This document shows positions 9,090 to 17,382 of a DNA stretch of 64,000 nt, one piece after another (position 1 is the first letter of the stretch; each line of letters starts with the position of its first letter). The position numbers and the translations under genes are program-made. The notes under the pieces were generated by a model that had not been told where the DNA came from, did not search any database, and saw only the letters and a list, made by a program, of their open reading frames with translations. The stretch comes from Phycisphaerales bacterium UBA1161 (lineage in GTDB: Bacteria > Planctomycetota > Phycisphaerae > Tepidisphaerales > Tepidisphaeraceae): the NCBI GenBank assembly GCA_002311745.1, contig DBZL01000054.1, positions 1 through 64,000 of the forward strand, read 5' to 3'.

Positions 9090-9719
9090 TCAAACGCGTG
9101 TGCTGCGCACGCGCAGCATCCCCCGCAACAACGACTCGGCCGATTTCAGCTTTGCATCCGCCTGCTTGGCACGCTCCAGCAACCTTTCAGCCTCGGCGCG
9201 TGATATTCCCAGGGCCACCGCTGCGTCGAGCGCGTCCTGCTCGAGCGGAGAGCGCGCGGCGGGCAACGGCGCCTCGGCGGCGGCGCCCTGCAGGGCAAAC
9301 GCCGTCAACTTTCCCGACAGTTCCGCGATGATCGTCTCCGCCGTGCGCTTGCCGACTTCCGGAAGCTCGTACAGGTACCGCGTGTTCTTCGACTCGATGG
9401 CCGTGGCGATCTGCCCCACCGGGTGGACCAGGGCGCGCAGCGCCCGCTTGGGTCCGATCCCTTTCACCGTGATGAAGAGCTGAAAGAACTGCTTGTCTTC
9501 CGGGCGCAGAAATCCGATGAGTCGCGGCGTCAGGCCGCCACGGGCCGCATCGCCCTCCAAGTCGAAGATCGTGTAAAGGGTGATCTGCTCGCCGAGGCTG
9601 GCCTGCAATTGCGTCAGATCGAACGCGGGAACCAGGATTTCGCAGACGATGGATTCGCATGCCAATTGCACGCGACCTTCTTCGACGCGTCGCAGCGTGC
9701 CGGTGATGGCCGAGATCAT
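9090..9719 (-). CDS. ruvA: Holliday junction DNA-binding protein RuvA
   Basis: Tetrameric junction-binding partner of RuvB. 209 aa, usual size. N-terminal OB domain opens MISAITGTLRRVEEGRV. The two helix-hairpin-helix motifs are clear (ITVKGIGPKRALRAL at about 80-94 and LPEVGKRTAETIIAEL at about 116-131). After a flexible Ala/Pro linker the C-terminal RuvB-binding three-helix domain follows (LDAAVALGISRAEAERLLERA). ATG at 9719 overlaps the ruvC stop as ATGA, indicating coupled translation. Confidence 0.97.
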   Translation of the reverse strand: MISAITGTLRRVEEGRVQLACESIVCEILVPAFDLTQLQASLGEQITLYTIFDLEGDAARGGLTPRLIGFLRPEDKQFFQLFITVKGIGPKRALRALVHPVGQIATAIESKNTRYLYELPEVGKRTAETIIAELSGKLTAFALQGAAAEAPLPAARSPLEQDALDAAVALGISRAEAERLLERAKQADAKLKSAESLLRGMLRVRSTRV

Positions 9720-10204
9720 GACCAGCGCATCTTAACGCAAAGTTGTCTTCCACAGCAGAGGGCGACGGCCAGGGCGTCGGCAACATCCGGCGGCTGCGGC
9801 AGGCTCTTGAGATGCCAAAATCGCTGGATCGCCCGCTGCATCTGCAACTTGCCGCCATGGCCGTAGCCCACGAGAGATTGCTTGATGCGGTTGGCGGAAA
9901 ACTGCTCGACGGCGATTTTGTTGCGTTGCGCCGCCAGAAGGATGACGCCGCGGGCGTGAGCCATCAGGATCGCCGTGCGCGGATGCTTGTAATGGGCGTA
10001 AAGCTGCTCGACGGCGCACACCTGCGGGCGATATTCGGTCATCAGATTTTCCAGCTCCTTATCCAGCTCGGCCAGCCGCTGCGGCAGTGGCGACTTGACC
10101 GACAGGCGAATGACGCCGCCGTCGATTAGTTTGGGCGTGCGGCCGAAATCGACCACGCCGTAGCCGGTGAGATGTAAGCCGGGATCGATGCCGAGAATAC
10201 GCAT
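9716..10204 (-). CDS. ruvC: Holliday junction resolvase RuvC
   Basis: Dimeric structure-specific endonuclease that cleaves Holliday junctions processed by RuvAB. 162 aa. RNase H-fold catalytic acids are visible: GIDPGL with Asp7, AVEQLY with Glu near residue 66, and DVADALAVALC with the two C-terminal Asp residues near 140-143. First gene of ruvCAB, with ATG at 10204. The upstream region (10205-10275) is a repeat made of ATGACGA-type heptamers facing their inverted copies, so any promoter lies in or beyond that repeat, or transcription comes through from cysS. Confidence 0.97.
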   Translation of the reverse strand: MRILGIDPGLHLTGYGVVDFGRTPKLIDGGVIRLSVKSPLPQRLAELDKELENLMTEYRPQVCAVEQLYAHYKHPRTAILMAHARGVILLAAQRNKIAVEQFSANRIKQSLVGYGHGGKLQMQRAIQRFWHLKSLPQPPDVADALAVALCCGRQLCVKMRWS

Positions 10205-10275
10205 GAGAATGACGAATGACGAATGACGAATGACGAATTAATTCATCATTCATCATTCAGCATTCAGCATTTATT
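10205..10275. repeat. Heptameric palindromic intergenic repeat (GACGAAT type)
   Basis: Four to five tandem GAATGAC units are followed, after a TTAATT centre, by inverted CATTCAT/CATTCAG units, so the block folds as one long imperfect hairpin. It fills the gap between cysS and ruvC. A related and much more perfect copy is at 23549-23618. The heptamer period and lack of spacers exclude a CRISPR. Confidence 0.75.
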
Positions 10276-11784
10276 TCAGTCTTTTCGCCAGCCGGTCCCC
10301 TCCGGGCGATCCTCAAGAGTGATGCCCATGGTTTTCAGTTCGTTCCGCACCAGGTCCGCCAGGGCAAAGTTTTTCTCCTTGCGGGCGTCGTTGCGGATGC
10401 GGATCAGCAGGACCATCAGTTGATCGACCATGGCGGGCTCCTTGGCCGACGGCCGGCGAATGTCGGGGCGGAAAAGGCCCAGGATCTGCCCCAGGTGCCG
10501 CACCGTCTGCGTGGCGGCGGCGGCAGCCTGCAAAACGTCGGCCTGACGGTTCACCTCCGCCCGGTTCTGCTCCAAAAAGCTGTTGACCGACCCGGCCAGA
10601 TCGTGCAGGACGGAGATGGCGGCGGCGGTGTTGAAGTCGTCGTCCATCATTTCCAAGAACCGCATTTTGTCGGCCAGCACCTGGCGGGCGAAGTTGCCGA
10701 CCTCGGATTCCAACAAGGCGGCCGCGGCGGCATCCATGTCCGGGGCATCCTCCGCCAGCGGCTTGCCGGTCAGACGCTCGATGCGCTCCAGCAGCCGGGC
10801 GAAAACGGAAAGCCCCTTGCGCGAGTTGGTCAGAACCTCCTCGGTGAACTCGATGGGCCGGCGGTACTGAGTGCTCAGCAGCATGTAGCGCAGAAGCTCC
10901 GGTCCGTGACTGTCCAGCAGCTCCTTGGCGGAGACGACGTTGCCGATGCTTCCGCTCATTTTTTCATCAGCCCACTGGCCGCTGGGCAACTTGGTTTTGA
11001 TGCGGGTCAAGCCGTTGTGCAGCCAATATTTGGCCAGCGGTTTTCCGGATGCGCACTCGGATTGGGCCAGTTCGTTTTCGTGATGGGGGAACATCAGGTC
11101 GATGCCGCCGCCATGGATGTCCAGCGTTTCGCCGAGGTATTTCATGCTCATGGCGGAGCATTCGATGTGCCAGCCGGGGCGCCCCTTGCCCCAGGGTGAA
11201 TCCCACGCCGGCTCGCCGGGCTTGGCCGCTTTCCACAGGGCGAAATCCGCGGGGTTTTTCTTGCCCTGGCCTTCCAGCTCGCGCAGGCCGCTTTCCTGCT
11301 CTTCCACCTTGCGGTTGGAGAGCTTGCCGTAGCCCGGGTCCTTGGCCACGTCGAACCAGACGCTGCCGTCGGCGGCGTAGGCGAAGCCGCCGGCGATCAG
11401 CTTCTGACAGAACTCGATGATCTCACCCATGTGCTCGGACGCCTTGGGAAAGCGGTCGATCGCGTCAATGCCGAACTGGTTGAGGCAGTCCAGGTATTCA
11501 GCGGTGTATTTGTCGGCCAGTTCCGGCACGCCGATGTTTTGCTTGGCCGCGGCGTCGATCAGCTTGTCGTCGACATCCGTGATGTTCACGATCCAGGTGA
11601 CGTCGTAGCCCTTGTACTTCAAATAGCGCTTGATGGCGTCGAAGATGACCGGCCCGACCATGTGGCCGATGTGGGGCGATTTGTAGACCGTCGGGCCGCA
11701 CAGATAGATGCCGACTTTGCCCGGACGGACTGGCGAGAACAGCTCTTTCTGCCGGCTGAGGGTATTGTAGACTCGAAGGCTCAC
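10276..11784 (-). CDS. cysS: Cysteine--tRNA ligase
   Basis: Class I aminoacyl-tRNA synthetase charging tRNA-Cys. 502 aa. The HIGH element is present in CGPTVYKSPHIGHM (about residues 29-42), where the Cys is also the first zinc ligand. The remaining zinc ligands lie in HIECSAMSMKYLG and MFPHHENELAQSE (about 205-245). The KMSKS loop is changed to KMSGSIGN (about residue 273): the second Lys is replaced by Gly, which is noteworthy but compatible with catalysis given the intact first Lys. The C-terminal helical DALR-like region ends the protein. It lies about 49 bp from ispF on the same strand. Confidence 0.96.
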   Translation of the reverse strand: MSLRVYNTLSRQKELFSPVRPGKVGIYLCGPTVYKSPHIGHMVGPVIFDAIKRYLKYKGYDVTWIVNITDVDDKLIDAAAKQNIGVPELADKYTAEYLDCLNQFGIDAIDRFPKASEHMGEIIEFCQKLIAGGFAYAADGSVWFDVAKDPGYGKLSNRKVEEQESGLRELEGQGKKNPADFALWKAAKPGEPAWDSPWGKGRPGWHIECSAMSMKYLGETLDIHGGGIDLMFPHHENELAQSECASGKPLAKYWLHNGLTRIKTKLPSGQWADEKMSGSIGNVVSAKELLDSHGPELLRYMLLSTQYRRPIEFTEEVLTNSRKGLSVFARLLERIERLTGKPLAEDAPDMDAAAAALLESEVGNFARQVLADKMRFLEMMDDDFNTAAAISVLHDLAGSVNSFLEQNRAEVNRQADVLQAAAAATQTVRHLGQILGLFRPDIRRPSAKEPAMVDQLMVLLIRIRNDARKEKNFALADLVRNELKTMGITLEDRPEGTGWRKD

Positions 11785-11832
11785 CTGGACTGCCTCTGCC
11801 CGCCGGTCGGTCCCCTCTGTTTCGGTTGCGTA

Positions 11833-12330
11833 TTATGCCCGTTCGGCGGCGGCGAGCAACACGACCGCATGAGCGGCGATGGCTTGGCCGCTGCCGACGG
11901 CGTCGCATCCTTCGTTGGTGCCGGCCTTGACGTTCACCCGCGCCGCCACCAGCGACGACAGCGCATCGATCATTTGCCGCTTGAACGGTTTGAGCTTAGG
12001 CCGCTCGGCCAGGATAGTCACGTCCACATTCACCACGCGCATGCCCGCGGCCTTGACCTGCTGCATCGCCGCTTCGACGAACAGGCGGCTGGGAGCGTGC
12101 TTCCATCGCGGATCGGTGTTGGGAAATTGCTCTCCGATATCCCCCTTGCCGATGGCGCCCAGCAGCGCATCGACAACCGCGTGGAACACGACGTCCCCAT
12201 CGGAATGCGCCACCGGCGAGACGCCCTGGGCCACTTCCACGCCGGCCAGGATCAGCTTGCCGCCCTCCTGCAGGCGGTGGATGTCGTAGCCGTGACCGAT
12301 GCGCAGCGTGTTGTCCTCTTGCGGTTTCAC
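11833..12330 (-). CDS. ispF: 2-C-methyl-D-erythritol 2,4-cyclodiphosphate synthase
   Basis: Trimeric MEP-pathway enzyme that cyclises CDP-ME 2-phosphate with release of CMP. 165 aa. Zinc ligands are seen in GHGYDIHRL (Asp and His near residues 14-16) and in the HSDGDVVFHAVVDALLGA block (His near 48). FPNTDPRWK and the C-terminal Gly/Ala-rich tail complete the fold. Translation starts at GTG 12330, which overlaps the stop of the upstream NtrC-type regulator gene as GTGA. The coupling of an isoprenoid enzyme to a sigma-54 regulator is probably only positional. Confidence 0.95.
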   Translation of the reverse strand: MKPQEDNTLRIGHGYDIHRLQEGGKLILAGVEVAQGVSPVAHSDGDVVFHAVVDALLGAIGKGDIGEQFPNTDPRWKHAPSRLFVEAAMQQVKAAGMRVVNVDVTILAERPKLKPFKRQMIDALSSLVAARVNVKAGTNEGCDAVGSGQAIAAHAVVLLAAAERA

Positions 12331-13709
12331 AAGCCGTATTCCCGAATTTTGCGATAGAGCGTGCGCTCGCCGATGCCCAGAATCTTGGCGGCTTGCTCGC
12401 GGTTGCCATCGACCATTTTCAACGTGTTGCGGATGAGTTCTTTTTCCGCCTGTTCGAGGCTGATGCCGACCAGGTTGTTGATGCCCGGCGCCGCACCGGC
12501 CGCCCCGGCGGCGCCGGCCGGGCGAATTTCCGGCGGCAGGGTCTCTGGGCCCAGAATCTTGGCCGAAGAAAGCACGACCATGTTCTCCAGCGCCGTCCGC
12601 AATTGCCGAACGTTGCCCGGCCAGCCGTAGGACAGCAGTAGCTGCTGCGCCGCCGGCGCCACGCCTTCCAGTTCCTTGTTGTACTTCTGGGCAAATTCCT
12701 TCAGGAAATAATGGATCAGCAGGGGAATGTCTTCGCGGCGCTCGCGCAGCGGCGGCAGGTGCAGCGTCACGCCCTTGATCCGGAAAAACAGATCCTCGCG
12801 GAACTGCTTCTCGGCCACCATGTCCTCGAGGCGGCGGTGGGTGGCGCTGATCAGACGGACGTCCACCTTGATCGGCTCGTTGCTGCCCATGCGCACCACT
12901 TCGCCGTTTTCCAGGACGCGCAGAAGTTTGGCCTGCATGGTCGGCGCCATGTCGCCGATCTCGTCCATGAAAAGCGTTCCGCCATCCGCGTGCTCGAAGC
13001 GCCCTTCGCGCTCGCCGGCGGCGCCGGTAAACGCCCCCTTCACGTGCCCGAACAACTCATCTTCCAGGATACTTTCGCTCAGGCCGGCGCAGTTGAGCGC
13101 CACCAAGCGATGGCGGCGCCGGCGGCTGTTGTAGTGGATGGCGCGGGCGATCAGCTCCTTGCCGGTGCCGCTTTCGCCCATGATCAGCACCGGGATGTCG
13201 CTGGCGGCCACCTGACGCGCGACGCTCAACACCTGCTGCATCACCGCACTCTTGCCGATGATTCCCTCGAAGCCCGTCTTCTCGGCAAGCTGCTCGGTGA
13301 GCATCTGGTTATGCCTCTGCAGCGCCGAGCGCTCGGCGGCGCGGTTCACCTGGGCGCGGAAGTGGTTCAAATCCAGCGGCTTTTCGATGAACCCGTACGC
13401 CCCCTCGTTCATCGCCTGAACCGCGATGGGGATGTCCCCGTGCGCCGAGACCAGGATCACCTGCGGCTGGGGGTTGAGGGCCCGGGCGCGGCGAAGCACG
13501 TCCAGCCCAGCCCGCTTGCTGTCCATCACCAGGTCGCTGACGATCACGTCGTAGGTTTTTTTAGCCAGGCGATCTTCGGCTTCGGCCAGACTGTAGGCCA
13601 CGTCGCAATGGTGACCCTGCCTCTGGAGGGCTTCGCACATGACCTGGGCGTGGTCCTGCTCGTCATCAACGACCAGAACCTGCGCCTTGGATATGAGCGG
13701 CTCGGACAT
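12327..13709 (-). CDS. Sigma-54-dependent NtrC-family response regulator
   Basis: Phosphorylation-controlled enhancer-binding activator of RpoN polymerase. 460 aa in three domains. The receiver is about 10-125 (VLVVDDEQ acidic pocket, phospho-acceptor Asp in DVIVSDLVMD, Lys in FIEKPLD). The AAA+ domain is about 150-380 (Walker A GESGTGKE, sigma-54 contact loop GAFTGA, Walker B LFMDEIGDM). The Fis-type HTH closes the protein (NREQAAKILGIGERTLYRKI). The gene follows its probable kinase (13747-14619) by 37 bp. RpoN itself is encoded at 35910-37439. The target genes cannot be inferred from the window. Confidence 0.95.
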   Translation of the reverse strand: MSEPLISKAQVLVVDDEQDHAQVMCEALQRQGHHCDVAYSLAEAEDRLAKKTYDVIVSDLVMDSKRAGLDVLRRARALNPQPQVILVSAHGDIPIAVQAMNEGAYGFIEKPLDLNHFRAQVNRAAERSALQRHNQMLTEQLAEKTGFEGIIGKSAVMQQVLSVARQVAASDIPVLIMGESGTGKELIARAIHYNSRRRRHRLVALNCAGLSESILEDELFGHVKGAFTGAAGEREGRFEHADGGTLFMDEIGDMAPTMQAKLLRVLENGEVVRMGSNEPIKVDVRLISATHRRLEDMVAEKQFREDLFFRIKGVTLHLPPLRERREDIPLLIHYFLKEFAQKYNKELEGVAPAAQQLLLSYGWPGNVRQLRTALENMVVLSSAKILGPETLPPEIRPAGAAGAAGAAPGINNLVGISLEQAEKELIRNTLKMVDGNREQAAKILGIGERTLYRKIREYGL

Positions 13710-13746
13710 GACGGAAATGTACCAGTTTGTGGCGATGGGCGGAAAT

Positions 13747-14619
13747 TCACCAACCTGCCGCCGGGAGCACGCTGCCGGGGTTTAAGGGCAGACGGACGGA
13801 AAAGTCCGAACCCTTGGTCGGCTCGCTGCGGACGCCGATGCGTCCGCCGTGTTCCTCGACGATCCGCCGCGCCATCGCCAACCCCAGTCCGGTGCCTCCC
13901 TTTTTCGTCGAGTAATACGCCCGGAAAATTTTTTCCGTCTCCTGGGGCGGAATGCCGGGGCCGGTATCAATGACGTCGATGACGGCGTACGGATGGGAGG
14001 ATGACACCATGGAGGCCGACAAGATCAGCTCGCCGCCGCTGGGCATGGCCTGCAGGGCGTTGAGCATGAGGTTGAGCACCGCCTGCTTGATCAGGCGGGG
14101 ATCGATGCTGACCACGAGCGGCCCCGCATGCGGCTTGAGCCGAAGCTGCACGCGATGGAGCTGCGCCTGCGGGGCAAAGAAATCCACCAGTTCTTCCAGA
14201 ATCGCGTTGAGATCGACGTCCTGGCGGCGCAGTTCAAGCTTGCCGGCGTAGCGGAGAAAGTCGTCCAGGATATCGTGCAGGCGGGAGGCCTCGCGGGCGA
14301 CGGTGTTCAGGCGGCTGACCAGCCGCGTGTAGGCGGGATTCTGGGGATCCAGATCTTCCTGAAGCAGTTGCAAATTGAGCAGGACGGTGGAGAGGGGGTT
14401 TTTGATTTCGTGAGCCAACCCCCCGGTGAGGGCGCCGATTTCGGCCAGTCGCTGGGCGCGGGCTCGCAGGCGCGAGCGGGAGGCGCGGATGCGCGCCAAA
14501 GCGCGCAGGGGACGGCGGCTGCCGCGGGCCAGACGCCGGTAGACCGTCGTGGCAAGGATCAGAAAAATGACCAGGCTTGCCAGTGCGCCGGCCAATAGCC
14601 CGTACCAGAACGCGTTCAT
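13747..14619 (-). CDS. Membrane-anchored sensor histidine kinase (NtrB/AtoS-like)
   Basis: Probable partner kinase of the adjacent NtrC-type regulator. 290 aa. One N-terminal membrane segment (LLAGALASLVIFLILATTVY, about residues 8-27) is followed by a basic coiled linker, a HisKA dimerisation domain with the phospho-accepting His in GGLAHEIKNPLSTVL (about residues 70-84), and a HATPase domain (N-box LNLMLNALQAMP, G1 DTGPGIPPQE, G2 GGTGLGLAMARRIVEEHGG). There is no periplasmic sensor or PAS domain, so the signal is probably sensed in the membrane or through another protein. The kinase precedes its regulator in the operon. Confidence 0.93.
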   Translation of the reverse strand: MNAFWYGLLAGALASLVIFLILATTVYRRLARGSRRPLRALARIRASRSRLRARAQRLAEIGALTGGLAHEIKNPLSTVLLNLQLLQEDLDPQNPAYTRLVSRLNTVAREASRLHDILDDFLRYAGKLELRRQDVDLNAILEELVDFFAPQAQLHRVQLRLKPHAGPLVVSIDPRLIKQAVLNLMLNALQAMPSGGELILSASMVSSSHPYAVIDVIDTGPGIPPQETEKIFRAYYSTKKGGTGLGLAMARRIVEEHGGRIGVRSEPTKGSDFSVRLPLNPGSVLPAAGW

Positions 14620-14706
14620 GAAAAGGCGGCCAAATAGTTCACGCCCACACAGTCGCCGGACAACCTGTCGCGGCTGGCTTGGAACGACAAGAACTACTTT
14701 AGCCGT

Positions 14707-14943
14707 TTACGCGTCAATTTTTAACTTGGAGTTGGGCGCAACTCCAAGCCGCCGGACCGCCTGCGCGGACAACCCTTTGGTGCCGGCAACCTGCTGGTAC
14801 TCCACCTTTTCCCCGTCCTTGAGCGAGCGAAAGCCCTCGCCCTCGATGCTGCTGAAATGAACGAAAACGTCCGCTCCTTCGGGATTAACGATGAATCCAA
14901 AACCCTTCTTGGAATCAAACCACTTGACCGTCCCAGTCGGCAT
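14707..14943 (-). CDS. Cold-shock-domain protein (CspA family)
   Basis: Single OB-fold nucleic-acid-binding protein, RNA chaperone or antiterminator by family. From the ATG at 14943 the protein is 78 aa and opens [18 protein letters not shown], with RNP1 (KGFGFI) and RNP2 (VFVHFSSI). The C-terminal extension after the OB fold ([20 protein letters not shown]) is slightly longer than in E. coli CspA. The start is fixed by AGGGAGG about 6 nt upstream; the frame itself runs on to 15030 but that part lacks homology. A 10-bp-stem hairpin at 15116-15143 lies about 170 nt upstream and could be part of a structured leader, as is common for this family. Confidence 0.95.
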   Translation of the reverse strand: MPTGTVKWFDSKKGFGFIVNPEGADVFVHFSSIEGEGFRSLKDGEKVEYQQVAGTKGLSAQAVRRLGVAPNSKLKIDA

Positions 14944-15343
14944 AACCGACCTCCCTAAAGCCGGCGAGGTCACCCGAAATGCAGTCCCGACCACGCCGAA
15001 GACATACGGAGATGAACTGACGGATGGCATCCAAGCGGCTTGGGATCATTGCTGATTCCTGCAATCCACGCGCACCGATGATTGCCACCCGAGCTGACCT
15101 GCATCAAACGCCCCGCTGCCGGCCGAAATGACGCGGCCGGCAGTAATCAGCATATCACGATCGGCGGCCAACGCAACGGTTTTGATGGATGGATTGGCCA
15201 CGGTTCATTTGGCGGCTAACGACGAAAAAACCGCCTCTTGGCGAAAGACGGGCGGTTCCTGAAGCTTCGATTATTCGCGTTGTGGGTTTGGACGGAGGCT
15301 ACTACAGTAGCACTTGCAGACCTGAAGTTCACGGGAGTCAAGG
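14944..15343. other. Gene-free stretch between cold-shock gene and CheY-like gene
   Basis: No convincing coding frame. It holds the probable leader of the cold-shock gene (minus), a perfect 10-bp inverted repeat at 15116-15143 (CTGCCGGCCG with 8-nt loop), a minus-strand terminator-like hairpin at 15227-15257, and the promoter and ribosome-binding site region of the CheY-like gene (GGAG before 15344). Confidence 0.6.
15227..15257 (-). terminator. Rho-independent terminator-like hairpin, minus strand
   Basis: On the minus strand AACCGCC pairs with GGCGGTT, with a TCTT/AAGA inner stem, followed directly by a run of T. No gene on the minus strand ends just upstream. It may stop read-through from the GH28 gene, protect the cold-shock leader, or end an unannotated small RNA. 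Confidence 0.6.
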
Positions 15344-15739
15344 ATGAACAGTCTCGCACCGGCCAGGCAGATGCCGCGCTCTTTTCCTCGCGTTCTGGTC
15401 GTGGAAGACGATCCACTGGCCGCCAGAGCCTTGGCTGGATTGCTCCGCGCCGAGGGGTATGAACCGATTGTCTTTCATGAAGGACAGGCCGCCCTGCACT
15501 ACGTGCGTGATCACCCCACGGACATTGCGCTGATCGACATTCACCTTCCCGACATCTCCGGGCTGGACGTTTCACGGCAAATCCGCCGTTGCCATGGGGA
15601 CGGCGTGCCGATCATCATTCTCAGCGGCGACAACGACGTGGCTACGCTGCGATCCTTACCCGAAGCCGGCGCGACCTATTTCTTCAGCAAGCCGGTCATC
15701 GTGTCGAACCTGCTCAAACAGTTGAAGATGTGCATCTAG
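15344..15739 (+). CDS. Single-domain response regulator (CheY-like)
   Basis: Stand-alone phospho-receiver of 131 aa. After a short N-terminal tail the domain begins RVLVVEDDPLAARAL (acidic pocket). The phospho-acceptor Asp lies in ALIDIHLPDISGLDV (about residue 66), Thr/Ser in IILSGDND and the invariant Lys in FFSKPV (about residue 116). No output domain, so it acts through protein contacts or in a relay. No kinase gene adjoins it; the nearest is at 13747-14619, which has its own regulator. Start ATG has GGAG about 8 nt upstream. Confidence 0.92.
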   Translation: MNSLAPARQMPRSFPRVLVVEDDPLAARALAGLLRAEGYEPIVFHEGQAALHYVRDHPTDIALIDIHLPDISGLDVSRQIRRCHGDGVPIIILSGDNDVATLRSLPEAGATYFFSKPVIVSNLLKQLKMCI

Positions 15740-15761
15740 AGCGGCGCGGATGGGGGCGCGC

Positions 15762-15801
15762 AAAAAAGCGGCGGCCGCCGGCCAGACCGGCGGCCACCGC
15801 T
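15762..15801 (-). terminator. Rho-independent terminator of the GH28 gene
   Basis: A strong GC-rich hairpin (15767-15801, two arms of about 15 nt with one mismatch around CCAGA) is followed on the minus strand by six T residues. It starts 16 bp beyond the stop of the GH28 gene at 15817. The hairpin also lies 28 bp after the convergent CheY-like gene, where it lacks a T-run on plus. Confidence 0.85.
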
Positions 15802-15816
15802 CAAAAAGGACCGGAG

Positions 15817-17187
15817 CTATTTGCCGGTGCTGGGGTCAATTCCTTCCACTTGCGAGTTGACGACCTCCAGGGGTGGGCCGTTCTTGGCGGTAATTTCGCA
15901 ATTCACGAACTTGATGCCGTCGGCGAAGGCAATACGAAAGGTATTTTTGCCCTCAATCTTGACGTTGGTCAGCACGACATCCGAAATGTGCGCTTCGGGC
16001 AAACCGACCATGATGCCGGCATTCTGGGGGCTGTCCTCGGCGGTGAGGTTGGTGATGCGGATATTCTTCCAGACGGGCGTCGTGGCGCTCATCGGCTTCG
16101 GTGCAATCGACGCCAGGTCTGCGGGAAGCTTGGAGGAGCCATTGGCGTAATAGCTGGAGAAGGTGATCGGGTACTTCACCTCCTTCATGGTGAGGTTCTC
16201 GTAGGTGAGATCCTCGCAGACGCCGCCCTCGCCCCGCCCCGCCTTGAGGCGGATGCCGTTGTCGGTGTTCTGGAAGGTGCAGTTGCGCACGACGATGTGT
16301 TTGGCGCCACCGGGCGTCTGACCGCCGATGGACATCCCGTGGCCACGCCCGAACGTGCAGTCCGTAATCAGAAAGTTCTCGCAGGCCGGATGCCCTTCGA
16401 CGGCGATCTCCACGGGTTTGAGGGCGATGTTGTCATCGCCGGTGCTGATTTTGCAGCGCGTGATGAAGTAGTTGATGCCGGAAGGATCGATCCCATCGGT
16501 GTTGGGCGCGCTTCCCGTTCCGGGCGCCTGGATGCGGACGTCTTGGATCACCACGTCCTGGCACGCTTCGGGAATCAAGTGGAACATGGGCGAGCGCGTG
16601 AGCAGGATGTCCTGCACGAGAAGGCGGGTGCATTTTTTGATGACGATCAAATGAGGCCGATGCGGGGGAGCGCCGCTTACGCCCGGCCTTTGCCCCTTGT
16701 GCGGCAGGTAACTTTCCCACCACGCCTTGCCCTGGCCGTCGATGGTGCCTGTGCCGCTGATCATCAGGTCATGGCAATTGTCGGCCGAGATGCAGTTCTC
16801 GTAGTAGTTGGGCTTGACCAGTTTGAAATTTTTCGGATCGTCGGTGATCAACAGGGTTGCGCCTTCGTCCACCTTGAAGTTGAGGTTGCTGGTCAGTTTG
16901 ATCGGTCCGGTAAGGAACTTTCCCGCGGGGACCAGCACCGTTCCGCCGCCCGCCTGGGCGCAAGCGTCGATGGTTTTTTGGATGGCCTCGGTGCACAGGG
17001 TTGTGCCGTCGGCAACCGCGCCGTTATCGGTGATCTTAAAGACGCGGTCCGGGATTTGCGGACGCGGGATATCGGGCTGGGTGGTCGGCGTCTGCTCGCC
17101 CCAGGCGGGACGGGCGGCTGCCAGAGCCAGGGCCGCCGTGACCCCTACTAAACATACGCATCGCACGAGTCGTGATCGCTTGAACAT
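15817..17187 (-). CDS. Secreted glycoside hydrolase family 28 (polygalacturonase-like)
   Basis: Inverting hydrolase of pectin-type galacturonan or related glycosides, exported. 456 aa. A signal peptide is clear (basic MFKRSRLVR, hydrophobic core, cleavage near ARPAWGEQ). The right-handed beta-helix GH28 signatures occur in order: NTDG (about residue 230), TGDDNIALK, GRGHGMSIGG and GIRLKAGRG, which carry the catalytic aspartates, the His and the substrate-binding Arg/Lys. The ATG at 17187 has AAGGAG 8 nt upstream. The XylR-like regulator at 17383-18711, encoded just upstream on the same strand, and the divergent second GH28 gene point to one carbohydrate-use module. A 14-bp palindrome in the upstream gap is a candidate operator. 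Confidence 0.93.
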   Translation of the reverse strand: MFKRSRLVRCVCLVGVTAALALAAARPAWGEQTPTTQPDIPRPQIPDRVFKITDNGAVADGTTLCTEAIQKTIDACAQAGGGTVLVPAGKFLTGPIKLTSNLNFKVDEGATLLITDDPKNFKLVKPNYYENCISADNCHDLMISGTGTIDGQGKAWWESYLPHKGQRPGVSGAPPHRPHLIVIKKCTRLLVQDILLTRSPMFHLIPEACQDVVIQDVRIQAPGTGSAPNTDGIDPSGINYFITRCKISTGDDNIALKPVEIAVEGHPACENFLITDCTFGRGHGMSIGGQTPGGAKHIVVRNCTFQNTDNGIRLKAGRGEGGVCEDLTYENLTMKEVKYPITFSSYYANGSSKLPADLASIAPKPMSATTPVWKNIRITNLTAEDSPQNAGIMVGLPEAHISDVVLTNVKIEGKNTFRIAFADGIKFVNCEITAKNGPPLEVVNSQVEGIDPSTGK

Positions 17188-17310
17188 TTTGTCGACTCCT
17201 TTTTACATAAACGTTGCAACAGCGCCTGGCGGCGAAAAGAGACCTCGCGCAGGGCCGTGCCGCATGAACCTCGGCCAGGGAACGCCCATTGTCCCGGCCA
17301 TCGAATATTT

Positions 17311-17324
17311 TTTCAACGTTGAAA
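17311..17324. promoter_or_regulatory. 14-bp perfect palindrome, candidate operator
   Basis: TTTCAACGTTGAAA lies in an A/T-rich patch between the regulator gene and the GH28 gene it precedes. A related half (AACGTTGCAA) occurs at 17209-17218 near the GH28 start. The symmetry and position suggest a repressor or activator site controlling GH28; binding is inferred only. Confidence 0.45.
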
Positions 17325-17382
17325 TTTTTGCATCTCCACCTCGCTTGGGCCGCCGTTGCATGGCTGCGTCCTTCCAACGGCG

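Noticed and set aside
10205..10275. CRISPR array
   Set aside because: The repeat unit is 7 bp without spacers and turns into its own inverse; no cas genes are present.
15589..17151. 520-codon open frame antisense to the GH28 gene
   Set aside because: The minus strand encodes a GH28 enzyme with signal peptide and all signatures; the plus frame has no homology.
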